A DNA stretch of 64,000 nt, taken from the NCBI RefSeq assembly GCF_003711515.1, contig NW_021167080.1, forward strand, positions 1,757,394 through 1,821,393, read 5' to 3'. The position numbers and the translations under genes are program-made. Below the pieces are notes generated by a model. The model saw only the letters and a program-made list of their open reading frames with translations, was not told where the DNA came from and did not search any database. Shown in pieces: positions 46,451-59,783 of the stretch; the stretch's first letter is position 1, and each line of letters begins with the position of its first letter. The DNA is from Sodiomyces alkalinus F11 (taxonomy: Eukaryota > Ascomycota > Sordariomycetes > Glomerellales > Plectosphaerellaceae).

Positions 46451-47178
46451 GCAGATCCCCCGTACTCCCCGTACGAGCTGACGTTTGGGGACCATTTCTG
46501 CTGGGCGAGTCTTGAGGGGTGTCACTGTCACGATGGTAGATGCTATGTCTTACCTACTGCGTAGAGCCAGAGCCCGAGAGACGAACGGACGTCAGTTGGC
46601 GAGGAGTGGAGTGGACACCGAAGCTCAACGAAGGTACGAGAAATCCCCACAAGCTTGATATGTCGGTGCTCGTAAGGAGGATCCCATGGGGATCGAAGAC
46701 GCTCGTTCTCATCGATCAGTTGCAGTGAAAAAAGTGTCACAGGACCAATAATATAGTGGCGTTTTTGCGATGCTACGGGGCAGTACCGAGAAAGTGGGAA
46801 GCCGGGAGGTTAGGTAGAGAACCCCGGGGCGCTGGTGTGGGACGTCGTAACAAAATCTAAAGAACGTGGGGGTGAGCAGTATTAACCGGTCCGGATCACG
46901 GAATATAGTGGCGGCGGTGGTCATGTCGATGCAATGCGCAAAAATCTGAGACACAGAATAACTAGACTGATGTTAGACGGCGAAGGTGGCGGTCACGCAG
47001 AGAAGGCGGAGATGGTCCCTTCAGATGGAGTACGGATACACATGCGTTAAAAAGGTATCCATCTCGAAGAGAACCTGGAAGGATGAAGTCCTTCTGATTA
47101 CACTTTTCTTGCCCGTTCTCATGTTTTGCTGATTATTTGCCATATGTAAGGACCTCAGGTATCGGTAAGGGTCGGAAA

Positions 47179-47208
47179 AGCGGGGACAGCGGGGACAGCG
47201 GGGACAGC
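47179..47208. repeat. 10-bp tandem repeat (gcggggacag)
   Basis: Three head-to-tail copies in gene-free DNA. Confidence 0.9.
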
Positions 47209-50200
47209 GAGAAACCCACCCGGCCAACCAACGACCAACGACCGCCACCAATTTCACCCCGCCATACAAACACAATACAAAGTCAAGATAATTTCTTTGT
47301 ATTTCTTGGTACAACGACTCCGTCCATACACTTCAACCCACCTTCCACCGGTGCCCCCACGAGATTTCACTGCAAGGGAGCCCTGGCCGCAGTAGTGTTG
47401 CAACGAGTCCCTCCTATCAAACCACGTTGGTATGATTGAAAATACCAAAGTCCTGCTAAGAAGACGGCACTTACGTAGGTCGGCGGTGGAAGGACGCAGG
47501 TTAAAATTGCGAGAACTCCCACGGGAAATACGGCAGTAGAGGATATGTCGGAAACGATAGAAGCTCGTAACTTGCGATTCGCATCACCAACGTCCTCCCG
47601 TCGATTTGAAAGTTGGGACGAGAACGATGATAGGCTGTCGATTCTCATTTCGCGACTTCATTGGCTCGGGTTAAAAATGTCGTCCGTTGGATGTTCGTCT
47701 AGGGTATTATGTGTCCATGGGAATCCCGGCGTCCCCATAGATGCCCTTCTCGCTAGCCTCTCCACAATATTCAAACATCCCTGGTCGTTGCCTTGCATGA
47801 AGCACCGAGCGCCGGGGGCGGCGCATTTCTTAAGACGAAGCGGTGAGCAAGCGAGTCAGCGATTGTCTCCCTCGTTTCCCTTCACTCTCTACCTATTCGT
47901 GCAACACAACGCGTATCGCCCTGGTAATAAATAAAAAAACATACTTCGTACCTACTCGACTCGAGCATTCATCGCCGTCTTCTCGATCCGTCTCCTCAGC
48001 GGGCTCGAAAAGACCATTCATAACTTGACTTGACTCGAGTCGGTTCGCACGTTTTCGCTCATTCCATATATGCCACTTTAAGAAGCAGATGCAGTTGCGT
48101 GGCGTCCCTCTGTTCACATCGGTTGAATCGAGAGCTTTCTGTACATAGACCTGAGCAGTATCCAACCCTCGGTATCCGCACCGTTCATGTACGGAGAAGG
48201 CTCGTCAGATAAGCATTCAGACATCGTGGTAATTTCCCAAGATGCGCGAATAGCGCCCCCCGGTCTGTGCTCGAAGCAAGTCAATTGGGGACACGGATCA
48301 GATCTTGGCTCTAGCGCAGGGTCCTCCAACCCCTCCAAGCCCCTCTACCCAGCTCTCCATCTTCTCGGCCGAACCTATGAGGCAGTGATGGTCTTTTCAC
48401 CCCTTGTATCAACCCTTTTATCCATCTTTCGTGTCTCTTTTGTCCGCTCCGAGTCGATGGGAAGTGAATTCTGCCAAACAAAAAAAGAGTTACCTGACGC
48501 TCGTTTTAAGGGTTGCCTCGCATCCTCTAACGATCTTATCTTCCCCGGAGAGCGGGGAGGACCCCGAAAACATTCCTGGGAGAGAAACCAACGTACATAC
48601 GACCCGCTCACCGGTCAGCTTCCAAATTCGCCTTCTCACCAGGAGGCATAGCCTCTGTAGATCGGCTATGGGTTGCGGGAGTTCGGCAAACCATACCTTT
48701 CAGACAGCGGCATGGGAAGACTATTATGCGCAGGGTTCAACGAATCGAGCACCTTTTGGATGCAAGCAATATCAGAATACCTCCAGGTCTGCGATGTATT
48801 GGCCGAAACGGCGGTTCAGACAGTTCTGGCGCCGTCTTTGTGCCGGATTTCCTCGCTTGATGTCTTGGCCAGCTGGGCGGTCTCGTGGAACAGCACGAGG
48901 AATGTGCATCTTGAATTGAGCATCATTCCAACCCCAGAATTGGGTTCGGGTGATGACAAACCGACAACGGAGAATGGGGGAAAGCTCGGAGCGTCACGGA
49001 GTCGGGATACGGAATAAACGGAGAACATACGGACATTCGCATTCACGTATGATTGGTTGCATGCTCCAGGACTTGGCGACGATCCTGGTTGCGGACTGTA
49101 CGAAGTAGCGCGCTCAATGGCTGGCTGGAGTCGTCGCCGCCAGTTCGGTTGTGGCTTCTCAGCTCTTTCGGGTGCATGCTTGTCTCACTGGGTTATCGTT
49201 CTGAGGCCATCTCGTAGCGAATAACGGGAGAGCAGCGTCCGGGCTTGCCACCAACCACCAGTAAATACAAAAGCACCCTACCTAAAATATCAGCTCGTGT
49301 ACAGCGCAGTTGTGTTCTCAAGAGGTTAAAAATCGGCAAACCCACGTCGCTGAATCTACACTAGTCGTCTTAGCATGATATACTCCGTACCGGGTCGCTC
49401 CATCACGACATGTTGCGACGTTTCCTCGTTCTTTTTATTCTTCCTTCCTGGCACCAAGAGAATAATGGCATCTCGCTGTGCCGCTTACCCAACATTGTTA
49501 CCTTGGAAGTCTTGGCCGGGTGTACTGGGTACTTTAGTGCTTTCGCGGACTCCTCACCCAAGAGACATAGGTATACCACGCGTGACCATAACTGGCTTGG
49601 ACTTGAGACGGCACTTGACACACGCCCTCACACTCTCCCACACACAACACTTTACATACGTCTCACACCTCGCACACTTCTCACATGCGCATGCCAGATC
49701 TAGTCAGACATAAGGCCATATGACGGCTGATTCGGCGACCGCCGGAGAAGACACGGCAGTATAGCGGCTGAAAGTAGATAACGCGTCCAGTTCTATTACC
49801 TGTCGTCAGCTTAGCGACACCACAAGAACACCATCACGCCGCGCACATTCCATCCCTTTCGGTAAACGCCAGAAGTGGTGAGGAACGCATGGTGCCTCTC
49901 TCAGGAGACGAGAGAGAATACGAAGAAGGAACAGGAGAATATTTCTCCCACGATGCGATTCGGTAGGAGCTTTGTTTCACGCCCCCTTCGACCCATTGCG
50001 ATCTGGCCAAGCCCATAAACCGTGTTCTGTTCTCGGAGCATCGTAGCGAAATCGGACGTCGGCCACCTCATTCCAAACATGGTTCGTGAGATAATAGGCT
50101 GGTCATCATGTCGTGTATCGTTGTACATGTCGACAATCAGGGGCGCCATAATCAAGCTTGAAAGCCCATTGTAAGGTATCTAGCATCAAGAGAGATGGGG

Positions 50201-53200
50201 TGAGACAAATCAAAGTGTCCGAAAGCGATACTAACACGGTGATGACAGTGCCCGGCAAACTTCGTCACTAAGGCAGCGACATCTCATAGCCGATATATGT
50301 AGAATGTCTGCTATCAGCGCTCGACGCTGATCTTGACGGAAGACCAGATATCTAGCGTAGTTTGTCGTACTTTTGCAGCAACAGACGACGAGGGAAGTGG
50401 GCCAGTACCTGCCTGTACTGATACCAGCGTACGGGAGCAAGATGTCATCCAAGGACAGACGCAGCTGCAGCGACAAGGGTCGGTAATTGGGTATATCCTA
50501 AGTGGGAGGGCAGCCCAGCCGCTGCAGAGTGGACCATGACATAATAATGTTGCTTGAAGGGTCCATCAAGGGAGAGACAGTTCTCGCGAAACAAATTAAT
50601 CAGTCAGAGGCGACGTGGTGACAGCATCCCCAGTTGAAACAAAACGTCGGGAGAAGGAAGCGCAAAAGAAAAGCTGCGGTTGATATTCGGGTATTTCGAG
50701 TCTGATAGGCGGACCGTCAGGGGATCAACGGCGCGAACCAGCGGGACGAGTCCTTTGACAGGTGATTGACAAAGAACGAACTTCGCGACTCTGCGACAGG
50801 GAAACCCGTGGTGGCGCTAGCAAGCTCCCGCTCTGTTCGTGCCCGACAAGATGGATAAGACTGGTTGTCCGTCGGTGTTTGAGGATCAAGACGATCCCTA
50901 GGTCCGTCGATACGCGATCTTATCTAGTGGCCAACGCCAAGAAGCTGGCAAGTGTGTTAGAATGTCGAGGGCATATGGATACCTAGACGTCTGGAGATAG
51001 GGCGCAGCGTGTGTGTTATTTACTACACTATAGTGAGAATGCTGCAAATGTCAGCTTGATGTAATAATGGCAGAAGTACAACGGCATTTGTCTGAAGACA
51101 GCGGCGGGCGCTGCATTGGAATGGGGGTTTCCCCGGGATCGTCAGATGGAAGCCCCGAAAAAAGGGGGCCCGGTCGGCCGACATGGCATCTCGGATATCA
51201 ACTGGCGCCGACGATGGAGACGGGCGTGGTAATGATTACGATGGCGAGTTTCACTACCAATTCGGAAGGCGCCTTTTCGCCCCCCCCCCCCACCCGCTCA
51301 CCAGAAAAAGAAGATGAGCCTCAACCCGACTGCAGGGTCGTCGTTCTAACACCGTAAATATCGAAACCGCTGGCGATCCGTGAAGCTGGTCTGCATAAAA
51401 AGCGGACTATGGCCACAGATCTTCGAGGAAAAAAGTGGACAGTTATCCTTGGATCGAATTTGAGGGTTTCCTGGCCTCTTTGTAACGCCTCTTTTCCTTG
51501 CTTTTCGTCTTTTTTTCTTTTCTTTGCTTGGGTGACGATGCTACGAAGGGTACGTCCGTACATGTATAGCAACTGGCCATCGCAAGTGTACCGGCTCGGT
51601 GCTCATACTCGCAAGTCAGGCGTGCCGACATGCTCCGCGTTCTCTGCCTCGTGATTATTTATCGAGGTGGAAACCCCGCGAAACCCTCTTCGTAACCAAG
51701 GTATTCCTCTCATGAGAAGTGCCCTCTGTTCAGGCTTCAGAGGGAGAATTTCGGCGTCGACGTGCCACCTGCTTCGTTATCATTCATCATCATGGGCCGA
51801 CACCTCGTGGACTTGGAATGTATCGTGACTGGGTGCCGGTGGTAACGTGCTGGGGCGATCTCACTGTTGCAATCTTGGTGCCAAGATACTAAATCCACCT
51901 AAAAGCTAGGAATTCCTCCCCCCCTGGTCGTCTGCAGGCCACCCGAGAGGGTGACAAATGTGCTTGGCCGCGTTTGTTCCCTGTTAATGTCAACCCCGGG
52001 ACGAATTTCATCTGACCCATCAGTGGTGATAAGCCGTCGAAGAAACGAGATGTGACCAAACGGAACTAGGAAGGGCTGGGCGAGGATTTCAAGTAAAATT
52101 GCAACTTTCGAGACAAGAGCAGCAACAGGCATGAGAGCAATAGTAGTGGCGGCCTGAGCAGCCTGAATGGGACGTTGTAAGATATCGCGATGATGGAAGG
52201 TGATAGGTAGGTAGGAAGATTACGGATGGCATGAGCAGAACCAAAGGGAATCACGAAGGCTCCCCCGATGCACTTTTTTACTTCCCCCTCCTACGGACAG
52301 GGACATCAAGCAATCCAATGCATGAAAGTCCAGTACGGAAGTATTGTAATGGGAATGAATGCGCCGGGGAAGTTCCCAGAAACAGCGCAACGCAGCGCCC
52401 TGCGTGATGCAGCGATAAAGTAGGCTGCAAGTGCTAATGCAAGCCTGGTTCCAAGCCGCATTATTGGTGTTTCTCTTTCGCCTCCAGGCCGCCCAGGGCG
52501 CTCTGGCAGCGGCAAAACAGCCCAACATCTGCGAAAGAACAAGAGGAAAGAAAGTACCTGTACCTACAAAAAGTGAGGGGGGGAACACCCTAACCGTCAT
52601 CCTGTCGCCCGAAGTACCATAAGTACTCGGTACATAACGCCAAGCCCCAGTCGCCCACACAACCAACGAATGACCCGTAAGCCAAGGACACCATGGACCA
52701 GAATGTGGGGGTGTCTTGTGGTCCCTGGGTGGGTACCTCGTAGGCTTTGCAGGACACCCATGTCGAAGGCTAAGCCTATGCTAATCCACTCACAGTCGCC
52801 GGTGCTGCCTGTACGAACTCTTTGGCTGCTCCTACCTTGAACATGCCCAAGACCCCTTGGTCGAAACAAACCGGGTTCCCCCTTTCAAACCGTATTCTGG
52901 GAGCCTCCTGCCCATCATTATTATTAAACGAGGTCTCGTCCCGTCCATCGTGAAAGAGGACCCTGCTTTTTTCTTATTTTGTTGTTTTTTTCCCGCATCC
53001 CGTCGCTCTTGTCGTTGACACAGAGTAAACAAATCGGAGGAGGGTGTTGGGAATAGGGTCATTCCTTTTCCTTTCCATTTCTTTTTCTTCTTCTTCCGAA
53101 GTTCGGGTCTGTCGTGTCCTCGAGGCCGCTTTTGCCTCCTCGCATCTCGTCGTCGTCTTGCTTCACCCTCCTGCATCGCCTACCTCGATCCGCGACATCG

Positions 53201-53283
53201 TTGCCTGCAATCCAGTTGGCGTGAATATCCCCTTGGGTTTTCGCGTCACCATACCGAATCGACGGCACGCCTTTTCCTCCCAG

Positions 53284-53988
53284 GTAAGTCTTGCCTATGT
53301 GTTTACGATCGGGTTTCCTGGCCCCTTGCAATCGGCTGCCTGTTGCTTGTCGTCTCTACCACATGGCCTGCGTTGCGTTTCTCAAAATGGATCCTGTCTT
53401 CCTTTGGGATACGAGTCTGGTAGCATATTGCTCTAACTCGATTGCCTCACCTCCTCGCCCTGCCTGAATCTGGTTCACCCCGTGACTCTTCGCTCGCATT
53501 TGCTTTGCTGTTTCTTCTCCGCTGCCATGTATTTCGAGCCAATTACGCACCGACCTCGTCACTTGCGCACAGCTTTTCTGCCTTCCTTTAGTGGTATTTG
53601 GTGGTGGAGCACTCGGTGGACCGACTCCTGTGTACGGCCTCTCGTTTTTTTCGCCCCCTCTGCCTCACCAGCCAGCCAGCAGCCTATCTTCCTAGCTGCT
53701 GCTTTGCCTCGTCCCCGCGATCTTTTCCATGCCGTGAAACGGGGAGAACGCTGTGTACTACCTGGCTCATATTCGACCTTGGTTCTTTACCGGCTTTCTT
53801 GTTGGGTCGCATCCCATTTGGGGCGTTTTCTTGCGTCTGGTGCTCATCTTTCCACACCGGCACGGCCTAGGTGCTGTGAAACGGGGTTTCCTTTCAGTCG
53901 AGCATATACATTTAATGCTTGGACAACCACAAGTCGTCTTAGCCTGTCTTGTAATGGGAGCTCCATGTACTAATCTTTGATCAAGCAG
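53284..53988 (+). other. Candidate intron in the 5' leader of the LRR gene
   Basis: A strong donor CAG|GTAAGT at 53284 and a branch-like TACTAAT followed by AAGCAG at 53988 frame a 705-base segment in a pyrimidine-rich leader, ending about 210 bases before the LRR start codon. This is a prediction from splice-site sequence only. Confidence 0.3.
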
Positions 53989-54200
53989 ACTCTGCGGTAC
54001 CTCGTGAGCGAAGCGATTCCCGGCGGGCAACTTCCAGCAAGCCATTTCGCCAACAGCCTGTTCGAGGCTTCCTAAGGTATTCGAGATCATTACAGACGGG
54101 ACCAGCGACCTGCGTCCGCTCGACTCCTTTATCTCGATACCGAGATCCTCCCCCGATTTCTCTCGTCTGCTTGCCGCCCCAATGCACGCTTATTTCTAAA

Positions 54201-56844
54201 AATGGACTCGGAAGACGGGGAGTTGTTCGTTAAGGTGCGCCTCCTTTGATATTGCTGTTATTTTTCTATCGCCCAGGAGCACATCAGTCATAATGAAATC
54301 TATCCGGCCGAAACTGACACTGTGGTGTAGCAACTAGCCAGCTTCGTGCGTACGCACGAAAAGGCTCTTGCCAACGCTTTGCAATTCCGACGACAGTCCA
54401 TTTCCCGCCATGGCCCATCCCAGAGCGCCGGCGCAGTCGTTGTTCCGCAGTATCCGACTCTCCCGGAACGCCCTTCGACGTCTGCCTCCACCTCGAGCGG
54501 TCTCATTGCAGCTCTATCCTTCGGATCCCTCAGCTTCACTTCCCAAAGTCTGAGGTCCACGACACTCTCGCTAACTCCCCATCACCTATTTTATCTCCTC
54601 TCTCGATTTGAGGAACTTGCTATTCCCGTGGGCCCCATGAAAATCCGCCTCGAAAATCTGCACGATACCTCGACCTCGGCGAATTATGTTTCCTTCCTCG
54701 GCAATACCCAGCGATCGAAGAGCCGCGGCTCCGATGTCGTCTCTATACATTCAGTTTCCAGCGTTAGGAGTGTCATGTCTGGCATGTCTGCTTTCTGGGC
54801 CGGTCTGGGCATTGGCGCCAGTATATCGGCTGCTCGCACCGAGAGACAAAAGGCTCAGGTCTTGGCAGACCTGAAATATCTCTACTCTGCCTTCACCAAA
54901 ATTCCTTGTCTGAAGCTGTCTCCAGACTGGCGTGCACGTCTGATCCGCGGTTACGAAGAATTTCCCTTCGACTCTGCCGTCCCCTTGTACATCTTCAAAA
55001 ATGTCCAGGCTCTCGAGGTTAACAGCATTGACTTCCGGCAATTCTTTGGCTGGGATCGACTCGCGGAACAACTTCGGTCGTTGACGTTGAAGCGAGCGGG
55101 TGTTGATGACCCTGCCGATATTCTCATAGACATTGTACTGGACGACATGGACAAAAGGCGGAAGCGAACGTCCAAGTCTCAGTCCTCCCCGACAACCCCC
55201 CGACCGACCAATGCGAGCCCGCGAAGAGACTCGATGGTGGTACCGCACACGGATGCCCAGAGAGCTACATCTTGTCCCGGTTCCCCGAATGCCCAAGGTG
55301 CCGACGACATACCTGTCGGCTCGGCTACCCCAAGCGACCATGCGCCGGACTTCCCGTCAGTCATGGGCCGCCGCGCATCAATGGTCCGGGCTGACCCGGA
55401 CGAGCTCAGGTCGCCCATTCGGTCGTCACGGCCAAGAAGCAATTCGCCCACCCGGCCACTTGCTTCACGGAGCACGTCGACGAATGTGCGAGGAGGCCAC
55501 AAATTCCAGCGATCAGGCTCGGGTAGCTCGCACTCGAGTCTGTCGGACTCGTTGTACCATAGCCGGCCTCTGAGTTCCTCGAATCTCCTTACCATGCGTA
55601 CTCTGCCCGCGTCTAAGTGGCGGTTCTTGAAGCATCTGAGCTTGGCGGACAACTCCATGACATCTATCCCGGCGTCGAGCTTAGCCCCGTTGGCTGAAAC
55701 CCTGCAGTCCCTCGATCTATCGACCAACTTGTTCGATCAGATCCCTGACAGCCTCGCTACACTTACTGCACTACGCTCCCTCAATCTCTCCAACTGCATG
55801 ATCGAGTCTCTGAATTCTCTGACCCGAAACCCTCTTCCCGCCATCACTGCAATTAATCTCCGTGGAAATCGTCTGCAGTCCATTGCTGGCATCGAGAAGT
55901 TGTTTCCTCTTGAGAGACTGGATCTACGCGATAACCGGATCACGGATCCCATGGAACTTGCTCGGTTGACCGGTATCCCAGAGCTCCGAGAAATCTGGGT
56001 TGAAGGGAACCCGTTTTGTCGCACACATCGTGATTACCGGACCACTATCTTCAACCTCTTCCGCAAAACCCCCGGATATACAGTAGACATCATCATCGAC
56101 AAGACCGGCCCTAGCCACGCGGAGCGAAGATATTTGGTAGAAAGGGTGCCCATACCTGCCGCGGTACCAGTCGTCAAGCCTGCCTCCGACACTGTTCCCG
56201 CCGTGGATGTCAGCAAGCCCGCCATCATCTATGATGCTCCCAGGGAATCCTCTGTACTGCGAAAGGAACGCCCGAGTCCGAGAGCTGTTACCAGCGAAGT
56301 GCATACTAGCTCTACCCGTCGTCGCAAGCCGCAGAAGAGGCGGATTGTAGATCTTGCCACACCGGAAGCCATCCCCCCTGCCTCCACAGGGGCGCCTGCA
56401 GCGGTTACTCCGCCCAAGCCGAAGAATTCCTCAGCTGCCGTCATTAATGGTTTTACGACCCCATCGAAAGACTCAAGCGGTTATCAATTCAGCCAACCGC
56501 CCAAGGACCAGCTCCTCCCCCCTGCTGTTCTTTCCGAAACTCGCAGGACAACTTCACAGCCCGAAGTACCACGGATTGATACTAGCATTATCCCCACGAT
56601 CCCTCCCATGTACGCCTCTGGGACTTCCATGGACTGGAAAGATTCTCAGGATTGGGACATCAGCGGTGAGATGTATCGCCGCAAAATCGAGGCGCTCCGT
56701 GATCAGGTCGGTAACGGCTACCTTAGTGTTCTCAGCGAGGAAAGCTGGGAGACCTCCCGTCTGCCCAACTACACCGCCCCTACCATGAACGCACCACCTC
56801 CACCTATCCACAGCGGTCGCACCCTTGGCAACTCTTGCACTTGA
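54201..56844 (+). CDS. Leucine-rich-repeat protein
   Basis: Exons 54201-54233 and 54331-56844, a phase 0 intron of 97 bp, give 848 residues. The tiny first exon encodes MDSEDGELFVK and joins QLASFVRTHEKALANALQF. Residues about 1-270 form a probable folded N-terminal domain with an LKLSPDWRARLIRGYEEFPFDSAVPLYIFKNVQALEV block. A Ser/Arg/Pro-rich linker (about 285-430) follows, then four to six leucine-rich repeats (about 440-575: LKHLSLADNSM, LQSLDLSTNLF, LRSLNLSNCMI, ITAINLRGNRL, LERLDLRDNRI) with an LRR cap EIWVEGNPFCRTHRDYR. The tail is disordered and basic. LRRs bind proteins, so it is likely a scaffold; the nischarin or LKB1-interacting-protein group is a possible relative, unproven. Confidence 0.92.
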
Positions 56845-59783
56845 TACCCATCCTCATGATTTTTTTCATGATACCCCACTCAGCATTACTTGAACTTTTG
56901 CAGCATGGTTGCATTTCTTTTCCTCTTCTTTCGCCTGAGGCGATGTCACTCGTGCCAACCGCCTCTCTTCAAATTACCCTTTTGTTTTACTAAGACGGAC
57001 ACTTTGTTTTCTCAATTTCGGAGCATAGCGAATACGGCGTTGGTGGGATCTTTCGAAGTGGATTTGACTACGGTCTTGGGCTTTGTACTTGTTTGTTATC
57101 CTGGTTCTTCCATTCGAGACTCGACGTCACGCGAGCCGTGACCCTCTGGGAACCAGGCGGGATGGGATTGCATTCGGGGGGGGGGGGTCTCTTGCCCTTA
57201 TTCGCTTCTCTTCTATTTTTTTTCGGGGGTAGTTTTTTTTTTTCATTGGTTTTCTGTTTTTCTTCTCTTGCACCATTGTAGTGTGGTACTGGGACCGGCG
57301 TTTTCGGAATGGATGGAAGGGTGGCCTTTGTCGATGTCGTTCTAGCATTGGGGTAAGGAAAAGGTCTTGCATTGAATGCTTTGTTGGCATTATATATGGC
57401 GGAGAAGTGGGCTCGTCGATGGAATCACATTGGCGGCCGCCGTTATAATATTGAAACCATGCCGTTTCCCATGTGTTGCGATCCTTTGCTACTGAATGAA
57501 CTTCTTTAGTGTGACCAATAATCTACTCCTGTATGGCCTTGCTCATCTTCTGCGTGGATTCGTTACCGATTGAACATTTGACATAAAGGTGGTACAGTAG
57601 CTGTGGCGAATTTTCAATGCAACTAGAAACGGGATGAGGCCTGCTTCAATACCAGATGGACATGCCATACAAGTGGGAGGAGGGCGAGGGGGGCGAGGGG
57701 GGGGCCCTATTCCACGTCATAACCGGCGCTTGCCAGAGCAAATTGGCCTTGAGCAGACGTAACATCCCAAAATCCCACCTTCGCGGAACAAGAGGTTGTC
57801 GGCGTTTGTTGCACCAGGGCTGAGACGAGCAAAAGATATAAAGGACTGGGCCACCCCATTGGTTTCGTCTTGCTGGTTTGGCCTGGTGGTTCAGCAATGA
57901 CACGGGATTGGGATGGCCGCTGGATAGATGGTTGGTTGGACAAGCAGCACACTTGACGAAAATTGTCGCTCCGGAACTGAGTGTTCATATCAGAAGCATT
58001 GATGTGGAACCATGACAAGCGAGACCTGGATATGGCCCATACCGAACGAATTGGGACATCGCCGGCAATGAAAGAAAGGCAAAAGGAAAGGGAAGGGAAG
58101 CTGACGGCCTGTCGAAGTGTTTTCCGGACACTAATGGCAATCCACGGCGGGGTGTTGCAAGGGGACATGTCGCTGGGCAGGAGAGGGACAGAGAGGAAAA
58201 GGAAGGTATGAAAAAATGAAAATATCCGCAACCAGGAATAGTTATCGACTCGATGAACATTTGCAACCGTGATTGGGGGAACGGATAGTGGACAAGCTGG
58301 AGACTTAGCCTGCACAGGCTCAGTCGGACTGTTCCGTTGAGAGCCGAAAACATGTTGGGGTCTGTGAAGTCCGGGGATTTAAACGTGGAAGGGTGGCTGG
58401 AGAAGACCCCGCGAACGGGGTGAATTTGGAAATAAAGTTGCAGAAGGAGATCGAATGCGCTCACGGTGTGATTGGTCCCTAATAACTGCCTAGCTCGGGG
58501 GGGGNNNNNNNNNNCAGCCCTACGTACGGATAAGAGCTCGGGCAGGGAAATCCGAAAGCGGAAAATACCTAGCCGGCCGTTGTGCCCAGCGCTTCTGACC
58601 CCTGAACGGTGGTCTGACTATACAAATGCACACTGCCGTATTAGTGACAAGGACGGCTGGTGCTGGGTGCTGCTGTCAGTGAGTGGGAGGGATGGTTGTC
58701 GGATTATCGACTCCGTTCGACGTCGGGAACGAGAAGCATGGGTTTCGCTCATGAGCTCACAAGCCAAAGGGGATGTGTCAATAAGGAATAGTTGATCTCA
58801 GGAGGGATACTACATAGGTAAAGACGGGAAGATTCAGGAGATTCGCGAATGGGCGACTGACATGAGTGGGAACATATGTATGAGAGCACATATCTAGCTG
58901 GAAATTGAATGGGCGTGGTGAAGAAGCGATTGAGATCATCTTGGAAGTGCCGGACCGTCCGTGGCTTTCGGCCGAGTTCGTGGAGTTCATTCCAAGATCA
59001 ACAAGACTTGAAGCGATGGCCAAGCCTCAGGTGGTTACCTTAGTTAGTCGGTGGTTGCATAATAAGGACCCTGCTCCACCTAATTACCTTCTACGGAGTA
59101 CTCTGTTATTAGTGTAGCAGATGAGCCGGACCTCGTCCTCTGTTCCTCCAGGTACCTTACATACCTTAGTACCTTACCTTATCCTGGATGCGTTCTTGCC
59201 CAAGGCGCCGGAGGTGCACTGAGTAACTTACGTGCCTTAGGACTGCCCTTGACGTCACTAACTCCAGATGGGTTACTGTGGCGTTGAACCTTGAAGGAAA
59301 TCCTTTATCCGGAGAAAGTCGCGTATTGTATCCGTACCTACCTATTTGAGACGCGGAAAGTCGTCACAAGATTTTATCTGCACGTCGAGAAGCAACGATG
59401 CAACTCGAGAATTTAAGGTTCCTAGCTAAGAGCGTAACTTCTCCACTTTAGAGTGGCTGTTAGCCACATGCTGACTCATCGGACAGGGGGCCCTTGCCTG
59501 TAAAGGGGGGTGTGGGTCCGTGCTTTCCAACTTCACGCGTTGTCTGTTTTTCGCATCATCTCTCGTCAAGGGTTGATTTATCGACAACATCCCGTCATCA
59601 AAGAGTCTTCTCGCCGTTGTTCAGTCTCGTGGAACATTGATATTCGAGTACCGGGTCAGTTGTGTGCCGGGCGACCGCCCTTCCGCGCACCTCGACCAAT
59701 GCCCCTCACCTTCGTCAGCCGAACGACGAGTCTCCGCGACAGCCTACCCTCCACGCGGTGATTCGAGATTACAAGTCTCGCTG
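56845..59783. other. Intergenic region between the LRR gene and NTO1
   Basis: No gene is seen. It contains G runs (57176-57187 and before the gap), the assembly gap at 58505-58514, a TACGGAGTA nonamer (59092-59100) and a cluster of GGTACCTTAC/ACCTTAGTACC words at 59150-59190 in the NTO1 upstream region. Confidence 0.55.
58505..58514. other. Assembly gap (10 N)
   Basis: Ten N directly follow a run of eight or more G. The true length of the missing sequence is unknown. It lies in non-coding DNA, so no gene model here depends on it. Confidence 0.99.

Larger units (their letters stand above)
44488..54200. other. 9.7-kb region without a supportable protein gene
   Basis: I read both strands. The frames are short, interrupted and show no known domain, and none chains convincingly through consensus splice sites. 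Base composition looks ordinary, without the C-to-T decay of RIP-mutated repeats. Contents noted: TACTCCGTA nonamers at 45586, 46435 and 49381; an AT-rich TATA/TGTA stretch at 46329-46365; a three-unit gcggggacag repeat near 47179-47208; and, from about 53050 on, pyrimidine-rich DNA probably belonging to the 5' leader of the LRR gene. Confidence 0.5.

Noticed and set aside
47367..47648. Minus-strand open frame with a hydrophobic stretch and a good GTAAGT donor
   Set aside because: No known domain, no convincing downstream exon and no upstream exon could be joined.
48673..49017. Plus-strand open frame of 114 codons in the gene-free region
   Set aside because: It opens at a TTG rather than ATG, has no homology I recognise and no neighbouring exon that fits.
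44488..54200. RIP-degraded transposon as the cause of the gene-free region
   Set aside because: The composition is not AT-rich, and no terminal repeats or transposase or reverse-transcriptase fragments are visible.
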